Assembly: GCF_005405165.1 (NCBI RefSeq) | Contig: NZ_BJDN01000025.1 | Location: forward strand, 1-40,404 | Direction of reading: 5' to 3' | Length of the DNA stretch: 40,404 bases | Source: Loigolactobacillus binensis | GTDB taxonomy: Bacteria > Bacillota > Bacilli > Lactobacillales > Lactobacillaceae | Shown: one piece after another, positions 1-8,016 of the stretch | Layout: every line of letters begins with the position of its first letter | How positions within the stretch are numbered: the first letter of the stretch is position 1 | The notes under the pieces: model-generated | What the model saw: the letters and a program-made list of their open reading frames with translations, nothing else | The model's database searches: none | What the model was told of the DNA's origin: nothing | Program-made: the position numbers and the translations under genes

Positions 1-188
1 CACCCGTAGTCTATTTGGTTTTCAATTAAAGATTGAATTGACGATATTGGTATACAATTTAGGCTTTTTTGATTTTATGACGAACTAGCACCACGCGTAT
101 CTTAGTCTGTTTTAAAGCAAATAATTTCCTAAGACCAACCTTAAAGCCATCATAAAACAGTTACATTTGTGATAAGTTATTCTATCTT
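1..188. other. Left-edge intergenic sequence
   Basis: AT-rich sequence with no open frame of useful length and no convincing hairpin terminator or RNA gene. It belongs to the upstream region of the alcohol dehydrogenase or to the 3' flank of a gene outside the window. I see nothing else in it. Confidence 0.5.
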
Positions 189-202
189 TAAAAGCGATTA
201 CA
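189..202 (+). promoter_or_regulatory. Putative cre (CcpA) site upstream of adh
   Basis: TAAAAGCGATTACA matches the degenerate CcpA operator TGWAARCGYTWNCW at 12 of 14 positions. It lies about 60 bases upstream of the predicted -35 box of the alcohol dehydrogenase promoter. Catabolite control of fermentation dehydrogenases is common in Firmicutes. This site is inferred from a motif match only. Confidence 0.35.
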
Positions 203-244
203 ATCCTAATCTAGTTGAATTTTATTGCCCAACAAGAATTAATT

Positions 245-262
245 TTGTTAACGAATTCACTT
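245..262 (+). promoter_or_regulatory. Putative Rex operator overlapping the adh -35 box
   Basis: TTGTTAACGAATTCACTT fits the Rex consensus TTGTGAAnnnnTTCACAA at 12 of 14 specified bases. Its right end overlaps the start of the -35 hexamer, where a bound repressor would block RNA polymerase. Rex senses the NADH/NAD ratio and typically controls adh and other NADH-recycling genes, so site and target gene fit each other. Confidence 0.5.
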
Positions 263-289
263 GATAATTAATACCAAATTTGTTATTAT
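261..289 (+). promoter_or_regulatory. Promoter of the alcohol dehydrogenase gene
   Basis: TTGATA (261-266) and TATTAT (284-289) are separated by 17 bases and each resembles the vegetative sigma consensus. Transcription would start near 296, leaving a leader of about 50 bases with a modest AAAGAAG ribosome site before the ATG at 346. Confidence 0.65.
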
Positions 290-345
290 CATGGTGTAGT
301 CAAGTTGTTTGTCTGTCGTAAAAAATTGAAAGAAGATGTTTCTTG

Positions 346-1362
346 ATGAAAGCTGCTGTAGTTCGTGATCCAGTTGACGGGTACGTTGATATCATTGAAA
401 AAACATTACGACCATTGGAATTCGGCGAGGCCTTAGTTGACGTTGAATATTGTGGCTTATGTCACACTGATTTACACGTTGCTGCCGGCGATTTCGGTAA
501 AGTTCCTGGTCGGGTGATCGGTCATGAAGGTGTTGGCCGAGTTAGCAAATTAGGGCCAGGTGTCACTAGTCTTAAACTTGGTGATCGCGTCTCGATTGCA
601 TGGTTCTATGGCAGTTGCGGTCATTGCGAATATTGTTTGACTGGACGAGAAACACTTTGCCGTAACGTCCGTAATTCAGGTTTCACCGTTGACGGTGCAA
701 TGGCTCAACAAGTTATTGTTGACGCAAATTATGCCGTTAAAGTTCCAGACGGCTTGGATCCAGTCGAAGCCAGCTCGATTACTTGTGCGGGAGTTACCAT
801 GTATAAATCATTGATCGTTGGTAATACTAAACCTGGCGATTGGGTATCTGTTGTTGGCGCCGGTGGTTTAGGTAATTTAGCGATTCAATATGCCAAGAAT
901 GTGTTCGGCGCTCACGTTGTAGTCGTCGATGGTAATCCTGATAAACTAGCAGCGGCCAAGGCTTTAGGTGCTGATGTTTTGATCAATCGCCATGAAGTTA
1001 ACGTGCCTGAAGAAATTCAGCGCCAAGTTGGTGGGGTCAACAATGCGCAAGTAACTTCGGTCAGTGCTGATGCCTTTAACGCGGCGATTGACTCCCTTCG
1101 TCCTGATGGCTGCTTAGTGGCTGTCGCCCTACCCCAAGGCAATATGGAACTAAACATTGCTAAAACCGTGTTGGATGGTATTAAGGTTGCTGGCTCCTTA
1201 GTTGGAACCCGTCAAGATCTAGCCGAAGCCTTTCAATTTGGGGCTGAAGGTAAAGTTCACCCGATCGTTCACACCCGTAAGTTAAGTGAAGTTAATGATA
1301 TTATTGATGAAATGAAGGCCGGCAACATTGTCGGCCGCGAAGTTGTTGATATGTCATTATAA
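346..1362 (+). CDS. adhP: Zinc-dependent alcohol dehydrogenase (AdhP type)
   Basis: Medium-chain dehydrogenase of 338 residues that interconverts primary alcohols and aldehydes with NAD(H). It probably reduces acetaldehyde to ethanol to recycle NADH. Catalytic zinc ligands are Cys36, His60/Glu61 and Cys147. The structural zinc site is the cysteine group C91, C94, C97 and C105. The Rossmann motif GAGGLG is at 171-176. The open frame extends one codon upstream to a TTG at 343, but the ATG at 346 is the natural start. The gene stands alone between its own promoter and terminator. The upstream Rex-like and cre-like sites suggest redox and carbon control. Family assignment is strong; preferred substrate cannot be read from sequence. 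Confidence 0.9.
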   Translation: MKAAVVRDPVDGYVDIIEKTLRPLEFGEALVDVEYCGLCHTDLHVAAGDFGKVPGRVIGHEGVGRVSKLGPGVTSLKLGDRVSIAWFYGSCGHCEYCLTGRETLCRNVRNSGFTVDGAMAQQVIVDANYAVKVPDGLDPVEASSITCAGVTMYKSLIVGNTKPGDWVSVVGAGGLGNLAIQYAKNVFGAHVVVVDGNPDKLAAAKALGADVLINRHEVNVPEEIQRQVGGVNNAQVTSVSADAFNAAIDSLRPDGCLVAVALPQGNMELNIAKTVLDGIKVAGSLVGTRQDLAEAFQFGAEGKVHPIVHTRKLSEVNDIIDEMKAGNIVGREVVDMSL

Positions 1363-1375
1363 ATAAAGTGTATGC

Positions 1376-1411
1376 AAAAACCGCGCTCCATTAATTTGGA
1401 GCGCGGTTTTT
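1376..1411 (+). terminator. Intrinsic terminator of adhP
   Basis: Perfect 10-bp GC-rich stem (CCGCGCTCCA / TGGAGCGCGG) with a 6-base loop, flanked by an A run and followed by TTTTT. It lies 14 bases after the adhP stop codon. Confidence 0.9.
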
Positions 1412-1456
1412 GAATACTTTCAAACCACTTGATTAACCATTTTGTGGTCGCTTTTA

Positions 1457-1507
1457 AATGTTTTTGAATGATTTTGAAAGATTATTGTTGATTTTGACTG
1501 TTTTTGG
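1457..1507 (+). promoter_or_regulatory. Putative FruR operator region with phased TTTTGA repeats
   Basis: Four or five imperfect units of about ten bases (TTTTTGAATGA, TTTTGAAAGA, TTATTGTTGA, TTTTGACTG, TTTTTGG) stand in tandem just ahead of fruR. DeoR-family sugar repressors often bind T-rich repeats of this kind, and their spacing near one helical turn would place them on one face of the DNA. The arrangement is visible in the sequence; binding by FruR is inferred from position. Confidence 0.45.
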
Positions 1508-1516
1508 TGGTAAATT
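1488..1516 (+). promoter_or_regulatory. Promoter of the fructose operon
   Basis: TTGATT (1488-1493) and TAAATT (1511-1516) are 17 bases apart and lie inside the repeat region. The predicted start point falls just before the GGAGGTGG ribosome site at 1525-1532, so the leader would be very short. Other hexamer pairs in this T-rich stretch are possible. Confidence 0.4.
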
Positions 1517-1537
1517 AGTTTTGTGGAGGTGGCGAAA

Positions 1538-2293
1538 ATGCTTACAGAAGAACGACATCAATATATTCTTAATCAATTAAAACAACATGACATTATTAAA
1601 TTACATGATCTGATCAGTACAACACAAGCTTCTGAGTCAACCATTCGCCGCGATCTACAACTAATGGAAGAAGCTGGCCTATTGATTCGTGTTCATGGCG
1701 GCGCCAAACGGGTGGCTGCCTTACAAACTGAACTTGCCGTCAGCGAAAAATCTAATCAAAGTGTTACCGAAAAGGAAACTTTAGCCAAATTGGCCGTTTC
1801 TTGTTTAACACCGCAAGACGTGATTTTCTTAGACGCTGGCACCACAACTTTAGCCATGATTCCTTATTTAAAAACGACGACTAACTTAACGGTTGTCACC
1901 AACGGCGTCAATCACGCTTCAATGTTAGCCGATTACAATATTCGTTGTTTTTTGATCGGTGGTCGTTTGAAAAACATCACTAAGGCCATCGTTGGCGCGG
2001 ACGGTGTGGCCGCCATCAAACAATATCGTTTCAATAAGGTTTTTCTAGGAACTAACGGTGTACATCTACATTATGGATACACCACACCGGATCCAGATGA
2101 GGCCGCCATCAAACGCACTGCTTTAGAACAGGCAGAAATGACCATTGTTTTAGCGGATCATACCAAATTCGGGCAAGTTTCTTTTACCAAATTCGGGAAT
2201 TTGTCACAAGCAACAATTGTAACGGACCATTTAAGTCAACGCGAATTAGAAAAATACCAACAACAAACAGACATTTTGGAGGCGATCAAATGA
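1538..2293 (+). CDS. fruR: DeoR-family transcriptional regulator of the fructose operon
   Basis: Repressor of 251 residues with an N-terminal winged helix-turn-helix (about residues 5-58, with the characteristic ESTIRRDL segment) and a C-terminal sugar-phosphate-binding sensor domain. The domain includes the DAGTTT motif of the isomerase-like fold. By analogy with FruR/LacR proteins it should repress fruRKA until fructose 1-phosphate binds. The open frame can be extended to a GTG at 1523, but that version contains the GGAGGT ribosome site, so the ATG at 1538 with 7-base spacing is preferred. The stop codon overlaps the fruK start by four bases (ATGA), which implies translational coupling. Confidence 0.9.
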   Translation: MLTEERHQYILNQLKQHDIIKLHDLISTTQASESTIRRDLQLMEEAGLLIRVHGGAKRVAALQTELAVSEKSNQSVTEKETLAKLAVSCLTPQDVIFLDAGTTTLAMIPYLKTTTNLTVVTNGVNHASMLADYNIRCFLIGGRLKNITKAIVGADGVAAIKQYRFNKVFLGTNGVHLHYGYTTPDPDEAAIKRTALEQAEMTIVLADHTKFGQVSFTKFGNLSQATIVTDHLSQRELEKYQQQTDILEAIK

Positions 2294-3207
2294 TCTATAC
2301 GGTAACAGTCAATCCTTCAATTGACTATATCGTACAACTGCCCCAGTTAACCTTGGGCGCAGTCAATCGAATGAGTTATGATACCAAACTACCTGGGGGC
2401 AAAGGGATCAATGTGTCCCGGATCTTGAACCAATTGGCAGTCAAAAACGCCGCCTGGGGCTTTCTCGGTGGCTTTACCGGCGACTTTATCCAACAACAAT
2501 TAGCCGCTGAACAAATGACCGCCGACTTTACTAAGATTACCGCCGACACGCGGATCAACGTTAAGATCAAGGCTGGCGAAGAAACGGAGATCAACAGCCA
2601 AGGCCCAGCGATCAGTGCCACGGCGCTGGCCGCTTTCAAAGCCAAATTTGAACAGCTGCAAGCTGGCGATATCGTGGTCATGTCCGGCAGTTTACCACCA
2701 ACCCTGCCAGAAAGTTTTTATCGTGACTTGATCCCGTTGATCAAAGCCCACGGCGCTGATTTCGTGATCGACACCACTGGCCAAGCGCTTTTAGACACCT
2801 TAAGCGCCCAGCCATTAGTGATCAAACCAAATCATCATGAACTAGCCGCTTTGTTCAACGTTAAATTGACTGACGACGTCGACATCGTGAAATACGGCCG
2901 TAAATTGCTCGACCGCGGCGCAAAGCACGTATTAGTTTCCATGGCCGGCGCTGGTGCTTTTCTGATCACCCCGGGCCAAGTTTACAAATCCACGGCCCCT
3001 AAAGGCACCGTGATCAATTCCGTTGGGGCTGGTGACTCAATGATCGCCGGCTTTGTCGGCACTTTCAGTCAGACCCACGATCCGTTGCAGAGCTTTGCAA
3101 CCGGCTTAGCCTGCGGCAGCGCCACCGCTTTTTCTGAAGATCTGGCTAACCAGGCCAAAATCAATGAAGTTCGGCAAAACATCCAGATTGAAACTTATAA
3201 CAATTAA
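2290..3207 (+). CDS. fruK: 1-phosphofructokinase
   Basis: PfkB/ribokinase-family sugar kinase of 305 residues, a normal length. It phosphorylates fructose 1-phosphate, made by the PTS during uptake, to fructose 1,6-bisphosphate with ATP, feeding glycolysis. The substrate-binding signature LPGGKGINVSR is at 34-44. The C-terminal PfkB motif with the anion hole and catalytic base is at 246-250 (GAGDS, Asp249). A TTGGAGG ribosome site lies within the end of fruR. Placement between a DeoR regulator and a fructose EIIABC separates this from tagatose-6-phosphate kinase paralogues. Confidence 0.93.
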   Translation: MIYTVTVNPSIDYIVQLPQLTLGAVNRMSYDTKLPGGKGINVSRILNQLAVKNAAWGFLGGFTGDFIQQQLAAEQMTADFTKITADTRINVKIKAGEETEINSQGPAISATALAAFKAKFEQLQAGDIVVMSGSLPPTLPESFYRDLIPLIKAHGADFVIDTTGQALLDTLSAQPLVIKPNHHELAALFNVKLTDDVDIVKYGRKLLDRGAKHVLVSMAGAGAFLITPGQVYKSTAPKGTVINSVGAGDSMIAGFVGTFSQTHDPLQSFATGLACGSATAFSEDLANQAKINEVRQNIQIETYNN

Positions 3208-3233
3208 ATTAATTTAAAAGGAGTGTAACATTC

Positions 3234-5171
3234 ATGGATATTCGTGACCTACTACTCAAAGACGTCATGATCATGGACCTCAAAGCAACCACGAAGGCTG
3301 CTGCCATCGATGAGTTAGTCCACCAGTACTACGTCAAAGGCATCATCAATGACGAAGAATTGTACAAACAAGACATCATCAAACGTGAGGCCGAATCAAC
3401 CACTGGGATCGGTGACGGCATCGCCATGCCCCACGCCAAAAACAAAGCCGTTACCCGCGCCACCGTTTTATTTGCCAAAAGTGATGCTGGCGTTGACTTC
3501 GATGCTTTAGACGGCCAACCGGTACATTTATTCTTCATGATCGCCGCTCCTGAAGGCGCCAATAACACCCATTTACAGGCCTTGGCCGCCCTCTCTAGCT
3601 TATTGATCAATCCTGATCTAGTCGCCGCTTTGAAAAAGGCCCAGACACCTGATGACGTACAGCAATTATTCGCCGACGCCCAAGCGGCCAAAGAAGCGAA
3701 AGACGCTGCCGCTGAAGCCGCTAAAGCGCAAACTGTGGCTACACCAGCGGCTAGTGCTAACAGCGAACGTCCCTTTATCGTCGCCGTTTCCGCCTGCCCA
3801 ACTGGAATCGCCCACACTTACATGGCCGAAGCCGCTTTGAAGAAGCAAGCCGAAGCGATGAACGTTGACATTAAGGTGGAAACAAACGGTTCCGAAGGTG
3901 TTAAACATCGTTTGACCGCTGACGACATCAACCGCGCCGTCGGGGTGATCATTACCGCTGATAAAAAAGTCGAAATGGATCGCTTTGACGGCAAACATTT
4001 ATTGAACCGGCCAGTGATCGACGGTATCAAAAAACCGGAAGAATTGATCAATGAAACGCTAGCTGAAAAGGGGTCGATCTTCCACGCTACTGGTGCCGAT
4101 GGTGGTGCCAGCGCAGACAACGGTGAAAGCAAATCCGCTTGGAGCAAGATCTACGCTAACTTGATGAACGGGATCTCTAATATGTTACCATTCGTCGTTG
4201 GTGGTGGGATCTTAATGGCGCTCTCCTTCATGGTCGAACAAACCGTGGGTGCCCACTCCACCACTTTTATCTTCTTAAACGGTATCGGTAACTGGGCCTT
4301 CAGTTTCTTGATTCCTGTCTTGGCTGCTTACATCGCCGTTTCCATTGGTGATCGGCCCGCGTTGATGCCCGGTTTCGTCGGTGGTTTCATGGCCAACACC
4401 GCGGCGGCCAGTATCGTTAAAACAACCAGTGTCGCCGGCTTTCTTGGTGGCCTAGCCGCAGGTTTTATTGCCGGTTATGTGATCGTCTTACTGAAATACT
4501 TATTCCGTAACTTGCCGAAGTCATTAGACGGTTTGAAACCAATGATCTTCTATCCGATCCTCGGCTTACTGATCGTCGGTTTCCTAATGTTCTTCATCGT
4601 CGATCCGATTTTTGCCGTGATCAACCATGCCTTGACTTCCTTCTTAAAGAGTATGGGCACTGGTAACGCGATTCTGCTGGGCACGGTTCTTGGTGGGATG
4701 ATGTCGATCGATATGGGCGGTCCCTTTAACAAAGCCGCTTATACTTTCGCCATCGGCGTTTACACCGCAACTGGTGACGGTAAGTTAATGGCCGCCGTCA
4801 TGGTCGGTGGGATGGTGCCACCTTTGGCAACTGCCATCGCAACGACTTTCTGGAAAAACAAATTCACTGCCGACGAACGCAAAGCAGGCATTTCCAACTA
4901 CGTTCTTGGGATCTCCTTCATTACCGAAGGCGCGATTCCGTTCGCTGCTTCTGATCCACTGCACGTGATCGTTTCTAGTGTGATCGGCGCTGCTTTAGGC
5001 GGTGGCTTAAGCCAGCTCTGGCACGTCAGCGTTCCTGCACCCCATGGTGGGTTATGGGTAACGCCACTGGCAACTAACTGGGTCTTCTACCTCTTAGCCG
5101 TCGTGATTGGTGCTGTCGTCGCCGGTGTAATCCTCGGCATCTGGCGCCCAGCATTAAAAGAAGAAAACTAA
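3234..5171 (+). CDS. fruA: PTS fructose transporter, EIIABC
   Basis: Single-chain permease of 645 residues that imports fructose and phosphorylates it at C1. Domains in order: EIIA, residues 1-150, with the phosphorylated His67 in GDGIAMPHAKN; an Ala/Lys-rich linker at about 150-178; EIIB, 180-280, with the phosphorylated Cys188 in VSACPTGIAHTYMAEAA; a second linker; and membrane EIIC from about 305 to 640 with several hydrophobic helices. All key residues are present and the length is typical. AAAAGGAGTG precedes the ATG. It is the last gene of the fruRKA operon and is followed by a terminator. Confidence 0.95.
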   Translation: MDIRDLLLKDVMIMDLKATTKAAAIDELVHQYYVKGIINDEELYKQDIIKREAESTTGIGDGIAMPHAKNKAVTRATVLFAKSDAGVDFDALDGQPVHLFFMIAAPEGANNTHLQALAALSSLLINPDLVAALKKAQTPDDVQQLFADAQAAKEAKDAAAEAAKAQTVATPAASANSERPFIVAVSACPTGIAHTYMAEAALKKQAEAMNVDIKVETNGSEGVKHRLTADDINRAVGVIITADKKVEMDRFDGKHLLNRPVIDGIKKPEELINETLAEKGSIFHATGADGGASADNGESKSAWSKIYANLMNGISNMLPFVVGGGILMALSFMVEQTVGAHSTTFIFLNGIGNWAFSFLIPVLAAYIAVSIGDRPALMPGFVGGFMANTAAASIVKTTSVAGFLGGLAAGFIAGYVIVLLKYLFRNLPKSLDGLKPMIFYPILGLLIVGFLMFFIVDPIFAVINHALTSFLKSMGTGNAILLGTVLGGMMSIDMGGPFNKAAYTFAIGVYTATGDGKLMAAVMVGGMVPPLATAIATTFWKNKFTADERKAGISNYVLGISFITEGAIPFAASDPLHVIVSSVIGAALGGGLSQLWHVSVPAPHGGLWVTPLATNWVFYLLAVVIGAVVAGVILGIWRPALKEEN

Positions 5172-5181
5172 TACTCATTTA

Positions 5182-5220
5182 AAAAGATCGTGCCCAATTT
5201 TACCGGCACGATCTTTTTTG
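5182..5220 (+). terminator. Intrinsic terminator of the fru operon
   Basis: Stem AAAGATCGTGCC / GGCACGATCTTT with a 10-base loop and a terminal run of six T, just after the fruA stop. Confidence 0.9.
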
Positions 5221-5235
5221 TGCCCTTAAGTTGGA

Positions 5236-5255
5236 TTTAAGCTAGCCTGCTTAAA
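5236..5255. repeat. Perfect inverted repeat upstream of the hydroxyacid dehydrogenase
   Basis: TTTAAGC-TAGCCT-GCTTAAA is a 7-bp perfect inverted repeat 35 bases ahead of the next start codon. A -35-like TTGGAT and a -10-like TAAAAT overlap it with a short 15-base spacing, so it could be an operator. It is too short to be sure. Confidence 0.3.
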
Positions 5256-5290
5256 ATGGAATTAAACCCATTAAAAGGACAGATTAATCA

Positions 5291-6238
5291 ATGAATATTC
5301 TCACTGCCACGAACTTTTCTGCGGCCCAGATCAGTCAATTAGAAAGCTTACCGGACGTCCACGTCATTCGCCAAAATAATTTCCAACCTAAAATGGCGCC
5401 AACCATCGACGTGATCATGGCTTGGAGCCCACTGGCCGCTAAAATCTTGGCCGGCCCCAACCGAGTCAAATTTATTCAAACTTCTTCAGCGGGGATCGAT
5501 TATTTACCGTTGGCCGCGTTGGTGCAACAAAAGGTGTTAGTCGCCCACGCCGGCGGCATTCACGGCGATGCGATCGCGCAATCAGTCCTCGGTTACATTT
5601 TAGACTTTGCCCGTTACATCACCCACCCGCAAAACCGCGACCCGCAGAATTTCTGGCAAGGCCGTATTCACCGGCGTGTCCTGTATTCTGTTGTGAAAAA
5701 ACGGGTGCTGATCTACGGCACCGGCCATGTCGGCCAGGCCATTAGTCAATTGCTGCAGCAAGTTGGTTTGAGCACGATCGGCGTCAACCATAACGGTCAC
5801 GCCGCACCCGCGTTCGTTGAAACCGTCGCTTTAGCCGCTAGCAACGCCCAACCGCCAGTGGCTGATTTCATCGTGAATACGTTGCCTTTAACCAGCGCTA
5901 CTCAACATTTCTTTAACGCTGACTTTTTCGCCCGCCAACCGCAACCGCCGATCTTCATCAATGTCGGTCGCGGGCCCTCAGTCGATACGGCGGCCTTGAT
6001 CACTGCCTTGGAAAACGGCCAATTAGCCGGTGCCGCGTTGGACGTTTTTGAGCAAGAACCGTTGCCGGCCGATTCACCGCTGTGGCAAGCACCTAACTTG
6101 ATCATGACGCCACACACCACCGGCACCGTTGATAATGTCGAGGACGTCTTATTTGCTATTTTTTATCCTAATTTGCAGTCATTTTGCCGCACTGGTAAGT
6201 TAAGTGTCAATCAAGCTGATCTTAAATTAGGGTACTAA
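5291..6238 (+). CDS. D-isomer specific 2-hydroxyacid dehydrogenase family protein
   Basis: NAD(P)-dependent oxidoreductase of 315 residues. The nucleotide-binding GxGxxG motif is at 143-148 (GTGHVG). The catalytic triad of the family is visible as Arg227 (NVGRGP), Glu256 (FEQEPL) and His275 (TPHTTGT). The arrangement resembles phosphoglycerate-dehydrogenase-like 2-ketoacid reductases rather than the D-lactate dehydrogenase subgroup, but the substrate is not determinable. It has its own AAAAGGAC ribosome site and lies downstream of the fru terminator, so it is probably a separate unit. It converges with purD across an intergenic region holding an inverted-repeat element and a two-way terminator. 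Confidence 0.85.
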   Translation: MNILTATNFSAAQISQLESLPDVHVIRQNNFQPKMAPTIDVIMAWSPLAAKILAGPNRVKFIQTSSAGIDYLPLAALVQQKVLVAHAGGIHGDAIAQSVLGYILDFARYITHPQNRDPQNFWQGRIHRRVLYSVVKKRVLIYGTGHVGQAISQLLQQVGLSTIGVNHNGHAAPAFVETVALAASNAQPPVADFIVNTLPLTSATQHFFNADFFARQPQPPIFINVGRGPSVDTAALITALENGQLAGAALDVFEQEPLPADSPLWQAPNLIMTPHTTGTVDNVEDVLFAIFYPNLQSFCRTGKLSVNQADLKLGY

Positions 6239-6270
6239 AAAGTGTTGTGACGTATTAATCTATTCATCCT

Positions 6271-6282
6271 GAAATATAGTCA
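6271..6282. repeat. 12-bp direct repeat, copy 1
   Basis: GAAATATAGTCA occurs here and again at 6706-6717, bracketing the inverted-repeat element at 6305-6633. The copies are 24 and 72 bases outside the element ends, so they are not a simple target-site duplication. Confidence 0.5.
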
Positions 6283-6304
6283 TTTAATACACGAGAACAG
6301 GGCT

Positions 6305-6633
6305 AGTTAGGTTCCATTCCGGCGCTGGCGTATGGAACGCGTGGCGCGTTGACAAGCCAGCACCTCCACTCCACCTTGGCACCGGTTGAACATTGCTTAT
6401 TCGCTAGTTTAGTCGTTTGGTTAGTACAATTGAGTATAAACGACACCTTCGATAATTCGCAAATTTAAAAATTAAATCGTATCTACGTAGCGCAAAACAC
6501 TGATGAAAATAGTGAAAAATTCACTTTCTCATCAGTGTTTTTGTATTATGAATTTAAACGATTTAACTAAGGCTGCCACTACACCAAAAATAGGTTTAAG
6601 TTCAGTTGCGGCCAGATGGAATGGAACCTAACT
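6305..6633. mobile_element. MITE-like element A with 16-bp perfect terminal inverted repeats
   Basis: A 329-bp stretch begins with AGTTAGGTTCCATTCC and ends with its exact reverse complement. It contains no open frame longer than 60 codons. Its first 39 bases (6305-6343) recur as an exact reverse complement at one end of element B (11803-11841). Inside are a strong two-way terminator hairpin (6494-6542) and a flanking inverted pair (TTAAATCGT 6472-6480 / ACGATTTAA 6559-6567). A non-coding element of this size with shared inverted ends fits a miniature inverted-repeat transposable element. No clear target-site duplication is seen and the interiors of A and B differ, so the mobile origin is inference. 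Confidence 0.55.
6494..6542. terminator. Two-way intrinsic terminator between ddh-like gene and purD
   Basis: An 11-bp stem AACACTGATGA / TCATCAGTGTT encloses an inner GTGAA / TTCAC stem. TTTTT follows on the + strand and TTTT on the - strand, so it can end both the hydroxyacid dehydrogenase transcript and the pur operon. It is embedded in element A. Confidence 0.75.
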
Positions 6634-6705
6634 CATTCTGTTTAACGCTAACCATATGCCAGGAAGAACCTGTAATCCATGTCACAATTCTTTGTTCGTG
6701 CTTTC

Positions 6706-6717
6706 GAAATATAGTCA
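6706..6717. repeat. 12-bp direct repeat, copy 2
   Basis: Second copy of GAAATATAGTCA, 26 bases beyond the purD stop codon. See the copy at 6271-6282. Confidence 0.5.
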
Positions 6718-6743
6718 AAATACGTTCTACAAATCGGCTTTTT

Positions 6744-7994
6744 TCATGCTAAGGCATGCCAACCGATATCGTGGCGGTAATTAAAGTCTGCTAAGGGTAA
6801 CTGGTCAAGTGCAGCGTAAATTTTTTGTTGTGCGCTACGGACATCGGCTGCCTGTGTTGCGATCAGGAATACCCGGCCACCAGCGCTGACCAAGTGCGGT
6901 TCTTTTGCGGTGACGCCGGCATAATAAACGGTTAAGTCAGCTGGCAATTGCGTTAAGTCAGGCAACGGCAGTGCCTGTGGATAAGCGCCAGGGTAGCCAG
7001 CGGCCGCTACCACCACGCCTAAGGTAAGCCGCTGTTGCTGCCAAGTAGGCTGAACTTCTTTGCCGGCCAACATATCCTGCAATAACTGATAAAAATCGCT
7101 GGTCAGCTGCGGTAGGACGACCTGGGTTTCCGGATCGCCGAAGCGCATGTTGAACTCGATCACTTTGATGCCGGCGGCGGTTAAGATCAGGCCGGCGTAC
7201 AAGATCCCGTTAAAGGCACGCTGCTGTTGCATCCCGGTGACGATCGGCCGCAGAACCTGGTCAAAGGCCTGCTTAGCCAGATCAGCCGGCATTTGCGGCA
7301 ACGGACTATAGGCGCCCATACTACCAGTATTCGCGCCTTTATCGCCTTCACCGATCGCTTTGTGATCCTGCGCCAGCGGCATGGGAACGATTTGGTCGCC
7401 GGCGACAAATGCCATGCAAGAAAATTCTTCACCAACTAGAAATTCCTCAATGATCACGCTGGTGGTTTTAAATTGGTGCTGCTGCAATAATTCCTGCAAC
7501 ACCGTTTGCCCTTGCGCCAAGCTTTTGACAATGGTGACCCCTTTGCCGGCGGCCAAACCGTTAGCCTTGATCACTTGCGGCAACGGCTGCTGCTGCAAAT
7601 AAGCACAGGCCGCCGCGTAATCGGTGAATTCTTGATAAGCGGCGGTGGCAATGCCCTGTTCCTGCAGCAACGCTTTGGCGAAACTTTTCGAGCTTTCCAA
7701 TTCGGCCGCGGCCTGAGTTGGGCCAAAAATAGGCAAATGCCGCGCTTGAAAATAGTCGACGATCCCCTGCTGCAACGGGATCTCCGGTCCGACAAAGGTC
7801 AAGTCGATCTGCTGTTGCTGGACCAAAGTGGCCAACGCCGCAAAAGTAGTGGCGGCCACTAATTGAATACCGTCGGCCGCCATGCCCGCGTTGCCAGGGG
7901 CACAGTAAACTTGGCTCACCTGCGGGCTCAACAAAAATTGCCGGCACAAGGCGTGCTCGCGACCGCCACTACCGATAACTAAAACTTTAGCCAT
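6744..7994 (-). CDS. purD: Phosphoribosylamine-glycine ligase (GAR synthetase)
   Basis: ATP-grasp enzyme of 416 residues joining phosphoribosylamine and glycine to give GAR, the second step of purine synthesis. The N-terminal VIGSGGREHAL motif, the ATP-grasp segment KANGLAAGKGV near residues 140-152 and the family signature RFGDPETQ are present. Length is normal. The start ATG is preceded by AAGGAGG with 5-base spacing. It is the last gene of the pur operon. Unlike most other pur junctions, it is separated from purH by 294 bases that contain a repeat element, so its expression may be partly uncoupled. Confidence 0.95.
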   Translation of the reverse strand: MAKVLVIGSGGREHALCRQFLLSPQVSQVYCAPGNAGMAADGIQLVAATTFAALATLVQQQQIDLTFVGPEIPLQQGIVDYFQARHLPIFGPTQAAAELESSKSFAKALLQEQGIATAAYQEFTDYAAACAYLQQQPLPQVIKANGLAAGKGVTIVKSLAQGQTVLQELLQQHQFKTTSVIIEEFLVGEEFSCMAFVAGDQIVPMPLAQDHKAIGEGDKGANTGSMGAYSPLPQMPADLAKQAFDQVLRPIVTGMQQQRAFNGILYAGLILTAAGIKVIEFNMRFGDPETQVVLPQLTSDFYQLLQDMLAGKEVQPTWQQQRLTLGVVVAAAGYPGAYPQALPLPDLTQLPADLTVYYAGVTAKEPHLVSAGGRVFLIATQAADVRSAQQKIYAALDQLPLADFNYRHDIGWHALA

Positions 7995-8016
7995 GATGCC
8001 CTCCTTAGAGTGTGTC

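Noticed and set aside
1448..1462. cre site in front of fruR (around GTGGTCGCTTTTAA)
   Set aside because: At least four mismatches to the consensus; not supported.
3329..3817. 162-codon - strand frame antisense to fruA
   Set aside because: Covers the EIIA domain and linker of fruA, whose motifs are complete; Ala/Ser-rich shadow.
6301..6640. Target-site duplications around elements A and B
   Set aside because: Bases flanking the terminal repeats (GGCT before and CATT after A; none matching for B) do not agree, so no duplication is claimed.
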